Assembly (NCBI RefSeq): GCF_017809215.1
Contig: NZ_CP065424.1
Location: forward strand, 1,520,001-1,584,000
Length of the DNA: 64,000 nt
Reading direction: 5' to 3'
Source of the DNA: Heyndrickxia oleronia
GTDB taxonomy: Bacteria; Bacillota; Bacilli; Bacillales; Bacillaceae_C
Shown: piece after piece, positions 27,212 through 37,061 of the stretch
Layout: each line of letters opens with the position of its first letter
Numbering within the stretch: the stretch's first letter is position 1
Position numbers and translations under genes: made by a program
Notes under the pieces: model-generated
The model's input: only the letters and a program-made list of their open reading frames with translations
Databases searched by the model: none
What the model was told of the DNA's origin: nothing

Positions 27212-29626
27212 ATGAGTTTTAATCATCATGAAATTGAAGAAAAATGGCAAAAGTTTTGGGAAGAGAATAAAACATTTAAAACAACTGAAGACGAGAATAA
27301 GCCTAATTTTTATGCATTAGATATGTTTCCTTATCCATCTGGTGTGGGTCTTCATGTTGGTCATCCAGAAGGATATACTGCAACAGATATTGTATCAAGA
27401 ATGAAAAGAATGCAAGGATATAATGTACTTCATCCAATGGGATGGGACGCATTCGGATTACCTGCCGAACAATATGCAATTGATACAGGTAACGATGTAG
27501 TGGAATTCACAAAGCATAATATTAATACGTTTACTCGTCAAATAAAAGAGCTAGGGTTCTCATATGATTGGGAGCGTGAGGTAAATACAACTGACCCTAA
27601 TTACTATAAATGGACGCAATGGATTTTTCTAAAGCTATACGAAAAAGGACTTGCTTATGTCGATGAAGTTCCTGTTAACTGGTGTCCAGCTCTTGGGACA
27701 GTTCTTGCCAATGAAGAGGTTATCGATGGTAAGAGTGAACGTGGCGGCCACCCTGTTGAACGTCGTCCGATGAAACAATGGATGCTTAAAATTACTGCTT
27801 ATGCGGATCGTTTAATTGATGATTTAGAAGACGTTGATTGGCCAGAAAATCTAAAGGATATGCAACGTAACTGGATTGGCCGTTCAGAGGGTGCTGAAGT
27901 AACTTTTACTATTGAAGGCACAGGTAAAAATTTCACAGTATTTACAACTCGTCCAGATACTTTGTTTGGCGCTACTTATGCAGTTTTAGCACCTGAACAC
28001 CCGCTCGTTAATGACATTACAACAGAGGAACAAAAGCAAGCGATTGAAAATTATCTTGAGCAAATTAAATCAAAAAGCGATTTAGAAAGAACAGATTTAG
28101 CGAAAGATAAAACAGGTGTTTTTACAGGAGCGTATGCAATTAATCCAGTCAATAATGAAAAAATGCCAATTTGGATTGCTGATTATGTTCTAATGAGTTA
28201 TGGGACAGGAGCAATTATGGCAGTTCCAGCACATGATGAACGCGATTATGAGTTTGCGAAGAAATTTGGATTAGAAATTAAAGCAGTCGTTGCTGGTGGC
28301 GACGTGGATAAAGAGGCATATACAGGAGATGGAGAACATATCAACTCTGGTTTCCTTGATGGATTAAACAAAGAAGACGCTATTTCGAAGATGATTGCGT
28401 GGCTCGAAGAAAAAAATATAGGAACGAAAAAAATAACTTACCGTTTAAGAGATTGGTTATTTAGCCGTCAACGTTATTGGGGTGAACCAATTCCTATTAT
28501 TCATTGGGAAGATGGAACAATGACTACTGTTCCTGAAGATCAACTTCCGTTGACACTCCCAGTAATGAAAGAAATCAAACCATCTGGAACAGGAGAATCA
28601 CCACTTGCGAATGCTAGTGATTGGGTAAATGTTGTTGATCCAGCTACTGGTAAAAAAGGTCGTCGAGAAACAAATACAATGCCTCAATGGGCAGGTAGCA
28701 GTTGGTATTTCCTACGTTATGTAGATCCTAAAAATGAAAATGCCTTGGCAGACTTTGAAAAATTAAAAAAATGGCTTCCTGTTGATATTTATATTGGTGG
28801 TCAAGAGCATGCTGTTCTTCATTTGTTATATGCACGTTTCTGGCATAAATTCTTGTATGATATCGGTGTTGTTCCAACTAAAGAACCATTCCAAAAATTA
28901 TTTAATCAAGGGATGATCCTTGGAGAAAACAATGAAAAAATGAGTAAATCAAAAGGAAATGTTGTTAATCCAGATCATATTATTGATAGTCATGGAGCAG
29001 ATACATTACGTCTATATGAAATGTTTATGGGACCTTTAGATGCATCGATTGCTTGGTCAACCAACGGATTAGATGGTGCAAGAAGATTCCTTGACCGTGT
29101 GTGGCGCTTACTTGTTGATGAAACAGGTGAAATTACAAGCAAAGTTCAGCAAGGACATTCTGATGTGCTTGAAAAAGTGTATCATCAGACGGTGAAAAAG
29201 GTAACGGAAGACTTTAATCAACTTGGATTTAATACAGCAATTTCACAAATGATGGTATTCATTAATGAAGCATATAAATCTGATGTTCTACCGAAAGAAT
29301 ATATTGAAGGCTTCGTTAAATTACTTTCACCAATTTGCCCACATATTGCTGAGGAACTATGGAGTAAATTAGGGCATGAAGGTACAATCACTTATGAAGC
29401 ATGGCCAAGTTTCGATGAATCGAAACTAGTTGATGCAGAAGTTGAAATCGTTGTACAGCTTAATGGTAAAGTCCGTTCGAAAATGATGGTTTCAAGCGAA
29501 ATTTCTCGTGAACAACTTGAAGCATTCGTAATGGAGGATGAAAAAGTAAAAGAATTGATTGATGGAAAAACGATCCGTAAAGTGATTGCTGTCCCTGGAA
29601 AGCTAGTTAACATTGTTGCAAACTAA
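27212..29626 (+). CDS. leuS: Leucyl-tRNA synthetase
   Basis: LeuS charges tRNA-Leu. The 804 residues match the bacterial family. The class I HIGH-type motif is HVGHPEGYT near residue 50 and the KMSKS loop is [14 protein letters not shown] near residue 575. The CP1 editing domain is present ([12 protein letters not shown], and [16 protein letters not shown] with the editing aspartate). AAGGAGG precedes the ATG. Control is by the upstream T-box. Confidence 0.98.
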   Translation: MSFNHHEIEEKWQKFWEENKTFKTTEDENKPNFYALDMFPYPSGVGLHVGHPEGYTATDIVSRMKRMQGYNVLHPMGWDAFGLPAEQYAIDTGNDVVEFTKHNINTFTRQIKELGFSYDWEREVNTTDPNYYKWTQWIFLKLYEKGLAYVDEVPVNWCPALGTVLANEEVIDGKSERGGHPVERRPMKQWMLKITAYADRLIDDLEDVDWPENLKDMQRNWIGRSEGAEVTFTIEGTGKNFTVFTTRPDTLFGATYAVLAPEHPLVNDITTEEQKQAIENYLEQIKSKSDLERTDLAKDKTGVFTGAYAINPVNNEKMPIWIADYVLMSYGTGAIMAVPAHDERDYEFAKKFGLEIKAVVAGGDVDKEAYTGDGEHINSGFLDGLNKEDAISKMIAWLEEKNIGTKKITYRLRDWLFSRQRYWGEPIPIIHWEDGTMTTVPEDQLPLTLPVMKEIKPSGTGESPLANASDWVNVVDPATGKKGRRETNTMPQWAGSSWYFLRYVDPKNENALADFEKLKKWLPVDIYIGGQEHAVLHLLYARFWHKFLYDIGVVPTKEPFQKLFNQGMILGENNEKMSKSKGNVVNPDHIIDSHGADTLRLYEMFMGPLDASIAWSTNGLDGARRFLDRVWRLLVDETGEITSKVQQGHSDVLEKVYHQTVKKVTEDFNQLGFNTAISQMMVFINEAYKSDVLPKEYIEGFVKLLSPICPHIAEELWSKLGHEGTITYEAWPSFDESKLVDAEVEIVVQLNGKVRSKMMVSSEISREQLEAFVMEDEKVKELIDGKTIRKVIAVPGKLVNIVAN

Positions 29627-29701
29627 TAAAAATGATGGAATTAAAGGGAAATACAGGTAGAATAATGATTGTTTTTGTGAAAGATTATAATTTGATTACA
29701 A

Positions 29702-29740
29702 GGCAGAATCCTTATTTATTAAGGTTTCTGCCCTTTTTTT
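29702..29740 (+). terminator. Terminator after leuS
   Basis: GGCAGAA...CCTTA/TAAGG...TTCTGCC stem followed by seven T. Confidence 0.85.
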
Positions 29741-29859
29741 ATGGTGAAAAAAATATTTGATATTTTACATAAACGAAATAAAAAAATCAATACTATCTTA
29801 AAAAAATTTTCTAGCTTATAGTATGAAAGTATTTATTTAATAATAATGGGGGAAAAAAG

Positions 29860-30993
29860 TTGAAAAAGATTTTTTTATTTATCACAGCATTTATTGTATG
29901 TTTAAATTTTTTACCAAGTTTAAGTTCGGCAGCATCTTTTGAAGAGGAGCTCATGTCATATTTTGAAGATATTGATATGTCAGAGGAAGAATTGAATGAC
30001 TTTTTAGAATACTTTTATGATGAAAATATTGATTCATTTTCTTCGGTGGTTGAATTGAAGGAGTTTCTAGGAGAACCTATTAATAATGATAATTTACAAA
30101 AATTAATCGTAGAGTATCAATTTAAAGATGAAGCAGATCTTAAGGATTTCTTAGTAGAAAATGGAGAAATAGATAAAGAGGATAATCTAAATGATGTTTA
30201 TCGTTTTATCAATACTTTAGATGAGACCATTTCTTTTTATATCGGTACACCAATCACGAAGGAAAATCTAAAATCTTTATTAGAAGATTATGATATGAGT
30301 TATGAGGAACTAATAGAATTACTTTCAAGTAATGGAGATTCTATCGACCAATACAAATATATTGAAGACCTCGATAATGCAATTCTTGCTTATACAGATG
30401 ATTCAGAGATATTCTCTGATATTTTTAAAGAAATTGGGATAACAGATGATGAAGTTGAAAATTTGCTGAATCATTTTATGTCCATTGATATGGATGAAAA
30501 AATGGAGCAAAAGCTTGAAGCCATTTCTGAGCGTATGATGGCGATTGGGGATTTTGAAAGCGAGACAGATTTATCAGACGATCAGATTCAAGAGATTATT
30601 CAAGCATATCAAGAAATCCTAGCATTATTTAAACTAGATGCTAAGTTCTATTTAGTAAAAGGTACAGATAAAAAACCAATAACATTGAATGAATTAACCA
30701 AGCTTGAAACAACGAATGGATATAATCTATCTATCGAATTATATAATTATAATGGTGATTTTTTAGCAGATATGATGATTTCAGCAAATCTATTTGGTTC
30801 TGAATTGATTACTGATACGATTAATAAGGTAGAAAAAGTTGAAAAAAGTATAACCAAACCAGTTAAGAAAACAATAAAAGGCGGTAAATTACCGAATACT
30901 GCTGGACACTATGTTGATAATATATTAGGTGGACTTGCTATGCTTATCGTAGGTAGTCTAGTGCTACGTAGGTGGCGAACAAAGAAAATATGA
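29860..30993 (+). CDS. Processed acidic surface protein with LPNTA sorting signal
   Basis: This is a 377-residue exported protein. The signal peptide KIFLFITAFIVCLNFLPSLSSAA is clear. The mature part is very acidic and built of three to four imperfect repeats of about 50-60 residues (pattern EELxDFLxxxxxxIDSFxxIxELxxxI). The C terminus has a cell-wall sorting signal: KLPNTAGHYV, a hydrophobic stretch GGLAMLIVGSLVL and the tail RRWRTKK. LPNTA is the motif used by class D sortases such as B. anthracis SrtC. It is translationally coupled (ATGA) to the next gene, a sortase, which is presumably its dedicated anchoring enzyme. The start is TTG, preceded by GGGGGAAAA. Confidence 0.85.
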   Translation: MKKIFLFITAFIVCLNFLPSLSSAASFEEELMSYFEDIDMSEEELNDFLEYFYDENIDSFSSVVELKEFLGEPINNDNLQKLIVEYQFKDEADLKDFLVENGEIDKEDNLNDVYRFINTLDETISFYIGTPITKENLKSLLEDYDMSYEELIELLSSNGDSIDQYKYIEDLDNAILAYTDDSEIFSDIFKEIGITDDEVENLLNHFMSIDMDEKMEQKLEAISERMMAIGDFESETDLSDDQIQEIIQAYQEILALFKLDAKFYLVKGTDKKPITLNELTKLETTNGYNLSIELYNYNGDFLADMMISANLFGSELITDTINKVEKVEKSITKPVKKTIKGGKLPNTAGHYVDNILGGLAMLIVGSLVLRRWRTKKI

Positions 30994-31562
30994 GGACGAA
31001 AAAAATCCTTCTTTTTATTTTCGGTTGTATATTTATTTTATGTGGAATATGGATTATAAGCATGAATGGATATAGGTTGTTTTATTTACAACATCCCAAC
31101 GATGAATACATAACCACTTTGGAACCGAAAACTGAAAACAGTAGGAAGCTTTATCAAAAAGCTCCGAAAAAAGGTGACATAATTGGAAAATTAGTTATTC
31201 CAAAAATCAATGCGGATTTACCAATTTATGAAGGGGCAGAAGACGAGGAGCTAGTGAAGGGTGTTGGTCATTTTTCAAAAAGTGTACTGCCTGGTGAAAA
31301 AGACAATTCGGTACTATCAGGGCATCGGGACACTGTTTTTCGCAAGTTAGGTGAAATGAAAAAAGATGATGAATTAATCGTAAAGACATCTGCTGGACAA
31401 TTCACCTATAAAATTAAGAAAATTAAAATCGTTGATGCAGATGATCGAACGGTAATTGTTCCAAAACCTAGAGCAACATTAACTGTCACAACTTGTTATC
31501 CTTTTAACTATATTGGAGATGCACCTAAACGATTTATTTTAGTTGCTGATCTAGTTCGTTGA
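30990..31562 (+). CDS. Class D-like sortase paired with the LPNTA protein
   Basis: This is a 190-residue membrane-anchored transpeptidase. One N-terminal membrane segment (ILLFIFGCIFILCGIWII) precedes the sortase barrel. The catalytic triad is visible: His in LSGHRDTVF, Cys in LTVTTCYPF and Arg in PKRFILVADLV. The start overlaps the preceding stop (ATGA); a GTG at 30972 in the same frame is less likely. Pairing with a single LPNTA substrate gene suggests a one-enzyme, one-substrate surface module. Confidence 0.88.
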   Translation: MRTKKILLFIFGCIFILCGIWIISMNGYRLFYLQHPNDEYITTLEPKTENSRKLYQKAPKKGDIIGKLVIPKINADLPIYEGAEDEELVKGVGHFSKSVLPGEKDNSVLSGHRDTVFRKLGEMKKDDELIVKTSAGQFTYKIKKIKIVDADDRTVIVPKPRATLTVTTCYPFNYIGDAPKRFILVADLVR

Positions 31563-31656
31563 TTTTCGCTCTAAAATGGAGTATTTTTACTGTAAAACTC
31601 TTGAAATTGGTTTTAATCGGATGTTCTCTATAAAAACAACATCTTGTAAAAGAGCC
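31561..31656 (+). repeat. Possible degenerate MITE-like copy after the sortase gene
   Basis: It starts GATTTTCGCTC at the sortase stop, has an internal TATTTTTACTGTAAAAC and ends AACAACATCTTGTAAAAGAG then CC. Only the right end clearly resembles the family. Low confidence. Confidence 0.3.
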
Positions 31657-31728
31657 TTAATTATTCCTTTAATAATAATTTTGGTATAATAGCAAAAGAA
31701 TATTATTTATTGAAAGGAAGACGTGTGA

Positions 31729-32043
31729 ATGAGTGAATTTCCAATTATTACTCCTGATGAATTGAAGGAAAAGCTGGAAAAAGGAGAAAAACTAAATTTA
31801 ATAGATGTTCGTGAGGCTGATGAAGTGGCGGAAGGAATGATACCAGAAGCAAAGCATATACCAATGGGAGAAATTCCAGAGTCATTAGATCAATTAGACC
31901 AAAATGTGGAATACATAATGATTTGTCGTTCTGGAGGTCGAAGTGCCAGGGTTTGTCAATTTCTTCAAGATAATGGCTATAAAGTCGTGAATATGGAGGG
32001 TGGCATGCTTAATTGGACAGGTGTAACAAAGCCGAAATTATAA
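31729..32043 (+). CDS. ytwF: Rhodanese-domain protein YtwF
   Basis: This is a 104-residue single-domain sulfurtransferase. The active-site loop is MICRSGGRSARVC, with catalytic Cys near residue 65, and NLIDVREADEVAEGMIPEAKHIPMGE is typical. It resembles thiosulfate/persulfide sulfurtransferases; the in vivo acceptor is unknown. GAAAGGAAG precedes the ATG. It is a single gene with its own terminator. Confidence 0.9.
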   Translation: MSEFPIITPDELKEKLEKGEKLNLIDVREADEVAEGMIPEAKHIPMGEIPESLDQLDQNVEYIMICRSGGRSARVCQFLQDNGYKVVNMEGGMLNWTGVTKPKL

Positions 32044-32049
32044 GAGAGA

Positions 32050-32088
32050 AACCAACTGCACAAGAAATGCAGTTGGTTCTTTTTTTTT
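32050..32088 (+). terminator. Terminator after ytwF
   Basis: AACCAACTGCA / TGCAGTTGGTT perfect stem followed by nine T. Confidence 0.9.
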
Positions 32089-32121
32089 GGCTCTTTTCGC
32101 AAACATTGTTACTATTTAGCC
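32089..32121 (-). repeat. Reversed right-end fragment of the MITE-like repeat
   Basis: GGCTCTTTTCGCAAACATTG followed by TTACTATTTAG is a near-exact complement of the repeat's right terminus. Nothing else of the element is recognisable. It begins directly after the ytwF terminator T run. Confidence 0.6.
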
Positions 32122-32252
32122 AAAGTGTTATCCAATAAATATTGGAGACCTATAATTCCCTTCAATTACTAAGAAAAGAGCTGAAAACTTTGATTGAATA
32201 TTATTACTTTTTGTCAATAATAAATACTATTCAATTAAAGGAGAAGATTAAA

Positions 32253-32435
32253 ATGGTTCAGGTAAAAGTATTTGATTGTGAGCATGAGAAGGATTTAGAA
32301 GAGGATGTTAATCAATTTTTAAGCCGCTTAGAAGAAGATAAGCTTATAGACATTAAATTTCATGTAGCAGCAATGACTGAGGAAAATGAAGAACAAATTT
32401 ATTGTTTTAGTGCTTTGGTGATGTATCGTAAATAA
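32253..32435 (+). CDS. cse60: Sporulation protein Cse60-like
   Basis: This is a 60-residue protein, MVQVKVFDCEHEKDLEEDVN...QIYCFSALVMYRK, matching the length and pattern of Cse60 (YteV), a mother-cell sigma-E-dependent sporulation protein of unknown function. The ATG at 32253 follows AAAGGAGAAG; the frame is open further upstream but without a ribosome-binding site. I could not identify a convincing sigma-E promoter. Confidence 0.85.
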   Translation: MVQVKVFDCEHEKDLEEDVNQFLSRLEEDKLIDIKFHVAAMTEENEEQIYCFSALVMYRK

Positions 32436-32451
32436 AATGTGACCTAAATGA

Positions 32452-32497
32452 GGTGCACCTCTTCATTTTAAACGATGTCTAAAATGGAGGGTGCACT
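32452..32497. terminator. Convergent hairpin between cse60 and ytfP
   Basis: A long imperfect stem GTGCACC...CATTTTA / TAAAATG...GGTGCAC lies between convergent genes. Confidence 0.65.
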
Positions 32498-32514
32498 ATC
32501 TAGGTAGACTCCTT

Positions 32515-33771
32515 TTATTTTAGGGCTGCATTCATGCCAGCTAATCTTCCAGTCACTAATGCTGAAGTAATATTATAGCCACCTGTATATCCATAGATAT
32601 CTAGTACCTCACCACAAAAATATAGGCCATGCATAAGTTTAGATGCCATTGTCTTTGGTTCAATTTCTTTTACAGAGACTCCACCCCCTGTGACAAATGC
32701 TTTTTCTAATGGGAGCGTACCGTTTACATGAAACTGAAATTGTTTACAAGACTTCACAAATTTTCTAATTAACTCTGTTGAAATAGTACCACCTTGTGTA
32801 TTTACATCTATTTGGTTGAATTCAAGCAAAAAGAGTAAATAGCGTTCCGGAACTAATCCTTTCAATGAATTCTTAATTACTTTTTTAGGCTCTTCTTTGA
32901 TGATTTTCATTATTTTTTGAAATAGCTCTTCTTCATTGTAATCGGGAAGGGCATCAATACTCATCAATACTTCCTTTAAGTTCCACTTTTTCATCGCTTT
33001 AACAACAAACTGACTACATCTAAGTACAGCGGGACCTGATATGCCAAAATGAGTGAATATCATATCCATTTGATGGGTAATTATCGCTTTACCCTTTGGA
33101 TTTAAAACACTTACTGCTACATCTCTTAATGACAGGCCCTGAAGTAGCTTGTCCTTTATAAAAGGCTCATTTGAGGTCACTGGAACTTCTGTAGGAAATA
33201 ATTCTGAAATGGTATGTCCAGCTTTTTCAGCCCAAGGAAAACCATCTCCTGTTGAACCTGTTTGAGGAACAGATTTTCCTCCAACTGCAACCACTACAGC
33301 ACTAGTAGGTAATTTCTCTCCAGTCATAAGCTCAACACTTTCAACGCAACCGTTGGCATAGCATATGTCTTTGACAGCTGTATTTGTTCGAATCTCGACA
33401 TTTAATTTTGATAACTTATCTAAAAGGGCATCTACGACAGATTGAGCACGATCAGAAACGGGGAACATTCTTCCATGATCCTCTTCCTTTAATTCAATGC
33501 CTAAGTCCTCAAAAAAACGAATAATGTCTTCATTATTAAAGATCGAAAAAGCGCTATACAGGAAACGTCCATTCCCAGGAATATGTTTTACTATTTCATC
33601 AATAGGCAATCTATTGGTAACATTGCACCTGCCTCCACCAGATATAGCGAGTTTTCTTCCTAATTTATTTCCTTTATCCAGTAATAGAACTTTTGATCCG
33701 TTTTCACCTGCTGCAATAGAAGCCATAAGTCCTGATGGCCCTCCACCAATAACAATTACATCATATTTCAT
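32515..33771 (-). CDS. ytfP: FAD-dependent HI0933-family flavoprotein YtfP
   Basis: This is a 418-residue two-dinucleotide-binding-domain flavoprotein. The N-terminal FAD-binding motif is [21 protein letters not shown], then [16 protein letters not shown], the HI0933 signature. The C-terminal [38 protein letters not shown] closes the FAD domain. A related E. coli flavoprotein (YhiN) has been reported as an rRNA dihydrouridine synthase (RdsA), so an RNA-modification role is possible but unproven here. It is divergent from ytgP. Confidence 0.9.
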   Translation of the reverse strand: MKYDVIVIGGGPSGLMASIAAGENGSKVLLLDKGNKLGRKLAISGGGRCNVTNRLPIDEIVKHIPGNGRFLYSAFSIFNNEDIIRFFEDLGIELKEEDHGRMFPVSDRAQSVVDALLDKLSKLNVEIRTNTAVKDICYANGCVESVELMTGEKLPTSAVVVAVGGKSVPQTGSTGDGFPWAEKAGHTISELFPTEVPVTSNEPFIKDKLLQGLSLRDVAVSVLNPKGKAIITHQMDMIFTHFGISGPAVLRCSQFVVKAMKKWNLKEVLMSIDALPDYNEEELFQKIMKIIKEEPKKVIKNSLKGLVPERYLLFLLEFNQIDVNTQGGTISTELIRKFVKSCKQFQFHVNGTLPLEKAFVTGGGVSVKEIEPKTMASKLMHGLYFCGEVLDIYGYTGGYNITSALVTGRLAGMNAALK

Positions 33772-33896
33772 TATTTCACACCTTTTGTAAAAATTATGTT
33801 CAAGAAAAAAAAGATTACTCTAATAAATTGTCAATTAATCTTGTAAGAGGTACACTACTTATTAGTGCAATTTAATTTTTAAAATTGAGGGATCGT

Positions 33897-35489
33897 ATGT
33901 CTTCGAAACTAATAAGAGGTACATTTATATTAACACTAGGGACTATTATATCAAAGATAATAGGATTATTTTATGTAATCCCTTTTTATGCAATTATAGG
34001 TGGGTCTGAGCCAGCAGCCCTTTACCAATTTGGTTATGTCCCATATACAATATTTATAAGTATTGCAACTGCAGGTGTTCCATTAGCGGTATCAAAATAT
34101 ATAGCGAAATATAATGCATTGGAAGAATATGCTGTTGGAAGAAAATTATTTAAATCTGGTATATTGCTGATGTTGATCACAGGAATCGTCAGCTTTTTAA
34201 TCATGTATATATTTGCGCCGTTTTTTGCGGAAATGTCTATGAACAAAGCGGATAGTCCATATACTATTGCTGAAGTTGCAACAGTTATTCGAGCTGTTAG
34301 TTTTGCTCTAATTATCATACCGGTAATGAGTTTATTAAGGGGATATTTTCAAGGACATCAATCGATGGGACCATCTGCGGTTTCACAGGTTATTGAACAA
34401 ATTATTCGTATTGTATTTTTATTATTCGGTGCCTTTTTTGTATTAAAAATACTTAAAGGCAGTATGGTTTCTGCCATTAGTGCAGCAACATTTGCAGCTT
34501 TTATTGGAGGAATTGCAAGTCTTATTACACTCTTATGGTACTGGAGAAAAAGAAAGCATCATTTTGATGAATTACTTGAACATGATAAAGGAAAAATGCA
34601 GATATCCTTAATTTCTATGTATAAGGAAATCTTCGTTTATGCTTTTCCTTTTATTTTAGTCGGAATTGCTAATTCATTATATCAAGGGATTGATCAACTA
34701 ACATATAGTCGAGCAATTTCACTTGAGCATCTCGGAGTTTTAAATTTCTCCACTCATAAATTAGTTATCATTCCAGTTTCATTAGCTACTGCCTTTTCTT
34801 TAACATTAGTACCACTCATAACAGAATCTTATGCAGTAGGGAATAGACATACATTAGTTCGTCAAGTGGACCAAACTTTTCAGGTTCTTCTTTTCATAAC
34901 TGTACCAGCAGCTATTGGTTTATCTTTATTAGCGGAACCTATTTATACTGTATTTTATGAACATAGTAAATTCGGTACAGATGTATTAGCTACCTATGCA
35001 CCAGTTGCTATTTTATTTGCTTTGTTTTCAGTTACAGCTGCTATCCTTCAAGGAATTAATGAACAAAGATTTACAGTATTGAGTTTATTAGTAGGGTTAT
35101 TGGTTAAGTTAAGTTTAAATATTCCATTAATGAAATTATATGAGACTGAAGGGGCAGTATATGCAACTGCTCTTGGATATACAGCAACGATACTAATTAA
35201 TTTAATTGTCATTAAGATTTTTGCCAAATATCCATTTAAAATCATTATTAGAAGAACGATATTCATTCTGCTAATGAATGGGGTCATGGCTGTAGTCGTT
35301 TTATTGGTATATAAGCTCCTTACACTATTCTTAACGACTGATTCAAAAATCCAATCATTGATCATCGTTATTATTTGCGGTGGAATTGGCGCAGTGGTTT
35401 ATGGTTATATGGGATTAAGATCAAAGTTAGCCGATAAATTATTTGGTGATAGACTCCAAAGGATTAAATCAAAATTACACATTAGTTAA
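33897..35489 (+). CDS. ytgP: MurJ/SpoVB-type lipid flippase YtgP
   Basis: This is a 530-residue polytopic membrane protein of the MOP/MviN exporter superfamily with about 14 segments. The N terminus KLIRGTFILTLGTIISKIIGLFYVIPFYAIIGG is the SpoVB/YtgP signature. B. subtilis YtgP is a lipid II flippase (MurJ) for peptidoglycan synthesis, and this gene has the same place beside ytfP. The ATG at 33897 follows GAGGG; a TTG at 33885 would add four residues but lacks a site. Confidence 0.92.
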   Translation: MSSKLIRGTFILTLGTIISKIIGLFYVIPFYAIIGGSEPAALYQFGYVPYTIFISIATAGVPLAVSKYIAKYNALEEYAVGRKLFKSGILLMLITGIVSFLIMYIFAPFFAEMSMNKADSPYTIAEVATVIRAVSFALIIIPVMSLLRGYFQGHQSMGPSAVSQVIEQIIRIVFLLFGAFFVLKILKGSMVSAISAATFAAFIGGIASLITLLWYWRKRKHHFDELLEHDKGKMQISLISMYKEIFVYAFPFILVGIANSLYQGIDQLTYSRAISLEHLGVLNFSTHKLVIIPVSLATAFSLTLVPLITESYAVGNRHTLVRQVDQTFQVLLFITVPAAIGLSLLAEPIYTVFYEHSKFGTDVLATYAPVAILFALFSVTAAILQGINEQRFTVLSLLVGLLVKLSLNIPLMKLYETEGAVYATALGYTATILINLIVIKIFAKYPFKIIIRRTIFILLMNGVMAVVVLLVYKLLTLFLTTDSKIQSLIIVIICGGIGAVVYGYMGLRSKLADKLFGDRLQRIKSKLHIS

Positions 35490-35491
35490 AG

Positions 35492-35518
35492 AGGAGGTCT
35501 TAGAATTGACCTCCTTTT
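35492..35518 (+). terminator. Terminator after ytgP
   Basis: AGGAGGTC / GACCTCCT stem followed by TTT; it overlaps the target duplication of the adjacent repeat by one base. Confidence 0.75.
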
Positions 35519-35525
35519 AGATTAA

Positions 35526-35714
35526 GGCTGTTTTCGTATAGTTTTTTGCTTTTGTAAAAGCCCTACTCCACGGCTTTTACCCTTAATAAAGGGTTCAGCG
35601 TTATTTTAGTAGTTTGCAGCTCTTTTCTAAGAGGAATGAAGGACATGTCGACCTTCAATCTATTTTTATGAGTAAAACATTACCTGAATAGCAACAATGC
35701 TTGAGAATAGAACC
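35526..35714 (+). repeat. MITE-like dispersed repeat with perfect 8-bp target duplication
   Basis: This 189-bp copy starts GGCTGTTTTCGTATAGTTTT and ends GCAACAATGCTTGAGAATAG then AACC. It is flanked by an exact 8-bp direct repeat TAGATTAA at 35518-35525 and 35715-35722. That is the best evidence that the family is or was mobile by transposition. It contains no ORF and ends at the 3' end of the neighbouring gene. Confidence 0.88.
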
Positions 35715-35718
35715 TAGA

Positions 35719-35934
35719 TTAATAATAGTAGTATTCTCGTCCTGTAGATCCTTGACCTTGACCCCAACCCATTTGACGTTCAAGCCGAGTCACACGGCGT
35801 TCTAAACGGTCAAACTTGCGGTCCAAACGATCGAGTCGCCTTTCAATATTATCCAGTCTTCTATTTACATTTTGATTTTGTTGTCCAGGTGGCCATGGAA
35901 ATTGCGTCGGTGCTTGTTGTTGCCTATAATCCAT
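35719..35934 (-). CDS. Small coiled-coil protein, unknown function
   Basis: This is a 71-residue protein with a central heptad-like charged helix (NRRLDNIERRLDRLDRKFDRLERRVTRLERQMGW) between a Q/P-rich head (QQQAPTQFPWPPGQQNQ) and a G/Y-rich tail (GREYYYY). The composition recalls small spore-coat-associated proteins, but this is only a resemblance. TGGAGTGA precedes the ATG. Its stop codon lies inside the target duplication of the repeat at 35526, so the insertion site is at the extreme 3' end without damage. Confidence 0.75.
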   Translation of the reverse strand: MDYRQQQAPTQFPWPPGQQNQNVNRRLDNIERRLDRLDRKFDRLERRVTRLERQMGWGQGQGSTGREYYYY

Positions 35935-36057
35935 AAAAAATTCACTCCAGTCTTCTTTTGTTATGAATGGTTCCCATAATAGCCTATGCCCCTAAAAGAA
36001 ATACGTATAGGCTATTTCACTATATAAAAAGATTTAATTAGAAATAGAGGTGCTTTC

Positions 36058-36783
36058 ATGAGATTAGATAAATTTTTAGCTAATGCTGGTCTAGGTAGTA
36101 GAAAAGAAGTAAAAAAGGTGTTAAAAGATGGCGTGGTTGTCGTTAATAACCAATTAACGAAAGATGGTAAAATACATATAAATCCCAAAAGTGATGAAAT
36201 AACGGTACGAGGTGAAAAGATCATATACCGTGAGTTTATATACCTTATGATGAATAAACCACCAGGTGTCATTTCTGCAACTGAAGATGTTAATGAAGAA
36301 ACAGTTGTAGATTTATTAAAAATAGAGGATGCTATCATGGAGCCTTTTCCAGTTGGACGATTAGATAAAGATACGGAAGGTCTATTATTACTAACAAATG
36401 ATGGTAAGTTGGCACATCGCCTTCTATCCCCTAAAAATCATGTACCAAAAACGTATTTTGCTGTTATTCAAGGTGAAGTAACGGAAAAAGATGTTGAGGC
36501 TTTTCGCAATGGTGTCATTTTGGAGGATGGTTATCATACAAAACCAGGTATATTAAAAATTTTAAAATCAGGTCTACGGTCTGATATAGAATTAACCATT
36601 ACAGAAGGGAAATTTCATCAAGTAAAACGAATGTTCGAAGCGGTTGATAAAAAGGTTACATATCTTAAGAGAATTGAGATGGGGCCACTTCAGTTAGATG
36701 AAAGTCTTGAACTTGGTGACTATCGTGAATTATCTAATGAAGAAGTTCAACTACTCACCACATATGAAATAAAGGGTAAATAA
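36058..36783 (+). CDS. ytzG: RsuA-family rRNA pseudouridine synthase YtzG
   Basis: This is a 241-residue enzyme with an N-terminal S4 RNA-binding domain (MRLDKFLANAGLGSRKEVKKVLKDGVVVVNNQ). The catalytic region is PVGRLDKDTEGLLLLTNDG (Asp nucleophile), followed by HQVKRMFEAVDKKVTYLKRIEMG. It likely isomerises a uridine of 16S rRNA (the Psi516-type reaction in RsuA); paralogues act on 23S rRNA, so the exact target is inferred. GAGGTG precedes the ATG. Confidence 0.9.
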   Translation: MRLDKFLANAGLGSRKEVKKVLKDGVVVVNNQLTKDGKIHINPKSDEITVRGEKIIYREFIYLMMNKPPGVISATEDVNEETVVDLLKIEDAIMEPFPVGRLDKDTEGLLLLTNDGKLAHRLLSPKNHVPKTYFAVIQGEVTEKDVEAFRNGVILEDGYHTKPGILKILKSGLRSDIELTITEGKFHQVKRMFEAVDKKVTYLKRIEMGPLQLDESLELGDYRELSNEEVQLLTTYEIKGK

Positions 36784-36812
36784 TAGGGCTGTCTGAATCA
36801 GACAGCCCTATC
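36784..36812. terminator. Convergent terminator ytzG / ytzE
   Basis: A perfect 13-bp stem TAGGGCTGTCTGA / TCAGACAGCCCTA; it encloses the region after the ytzG stop. Confidence 0.8.
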
Positions 36813-36839
36813 TAGTATATAGGATGATTTTCTGTTTGG

Positions 36840-37061
36840 TTAAGAAGACATCTTTACTCTTTTATCTGTTGTTGTCCATTTTCCCCGATTTGGGCTTATT
36901 ATTAAGTCATTGTATGCTAACACATTCAAATCCCTTTGAATGGTGCGAGGAGTGATGCCGAACTCATCTACAAGGTCCTGTGTCGTTACTGTCCCATTTT
37001 CCTTAATAAACATGTAGATTGATTTAATTCGGGTTAGCATTCGATTGGTTGAAGGTTTCAA
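36840..37061 (-). CDS. ytzE: Small DeoR-type HTH protein YtzE
   Basis: This is a 73-residue protein consisting only of a DeoR-like winged helix-turn-helix: RIKSIYMFIKENGTVTTQDLVDEFGITPRTIQRDLNVLAYNDLI. It lacks the sugar-sensing domain of full DeoR regulators, as in B. subtilis YtzE. The TTG start at 37061 has GGGAG at eight bases. Target genes are unknown. The 568-base gap to pepV holds no other gene, only AT-rich sequence and the repeat copy at 37399. Confidence 0.85.
   Translation of the reverse strand: MKPSTNRMLTRIKSIYMFIKENGTVTTQDLVDEFGITPRTIQRDLNVLAYNDLIISPNRGKWTTTDKRVKMSS

Noticed and set aside
32142..32252. N-terminal extension of cse60
   Set aside because: The open frame upstream has no ribosome-binding site, while the ATG at 32253 has AAAGGAG and gives the family length.
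36012..36338. Minus-strand ORF opposite the start of ytzG
   Set aside because: Shadow of a well-supported pseudouridine synthase gene.
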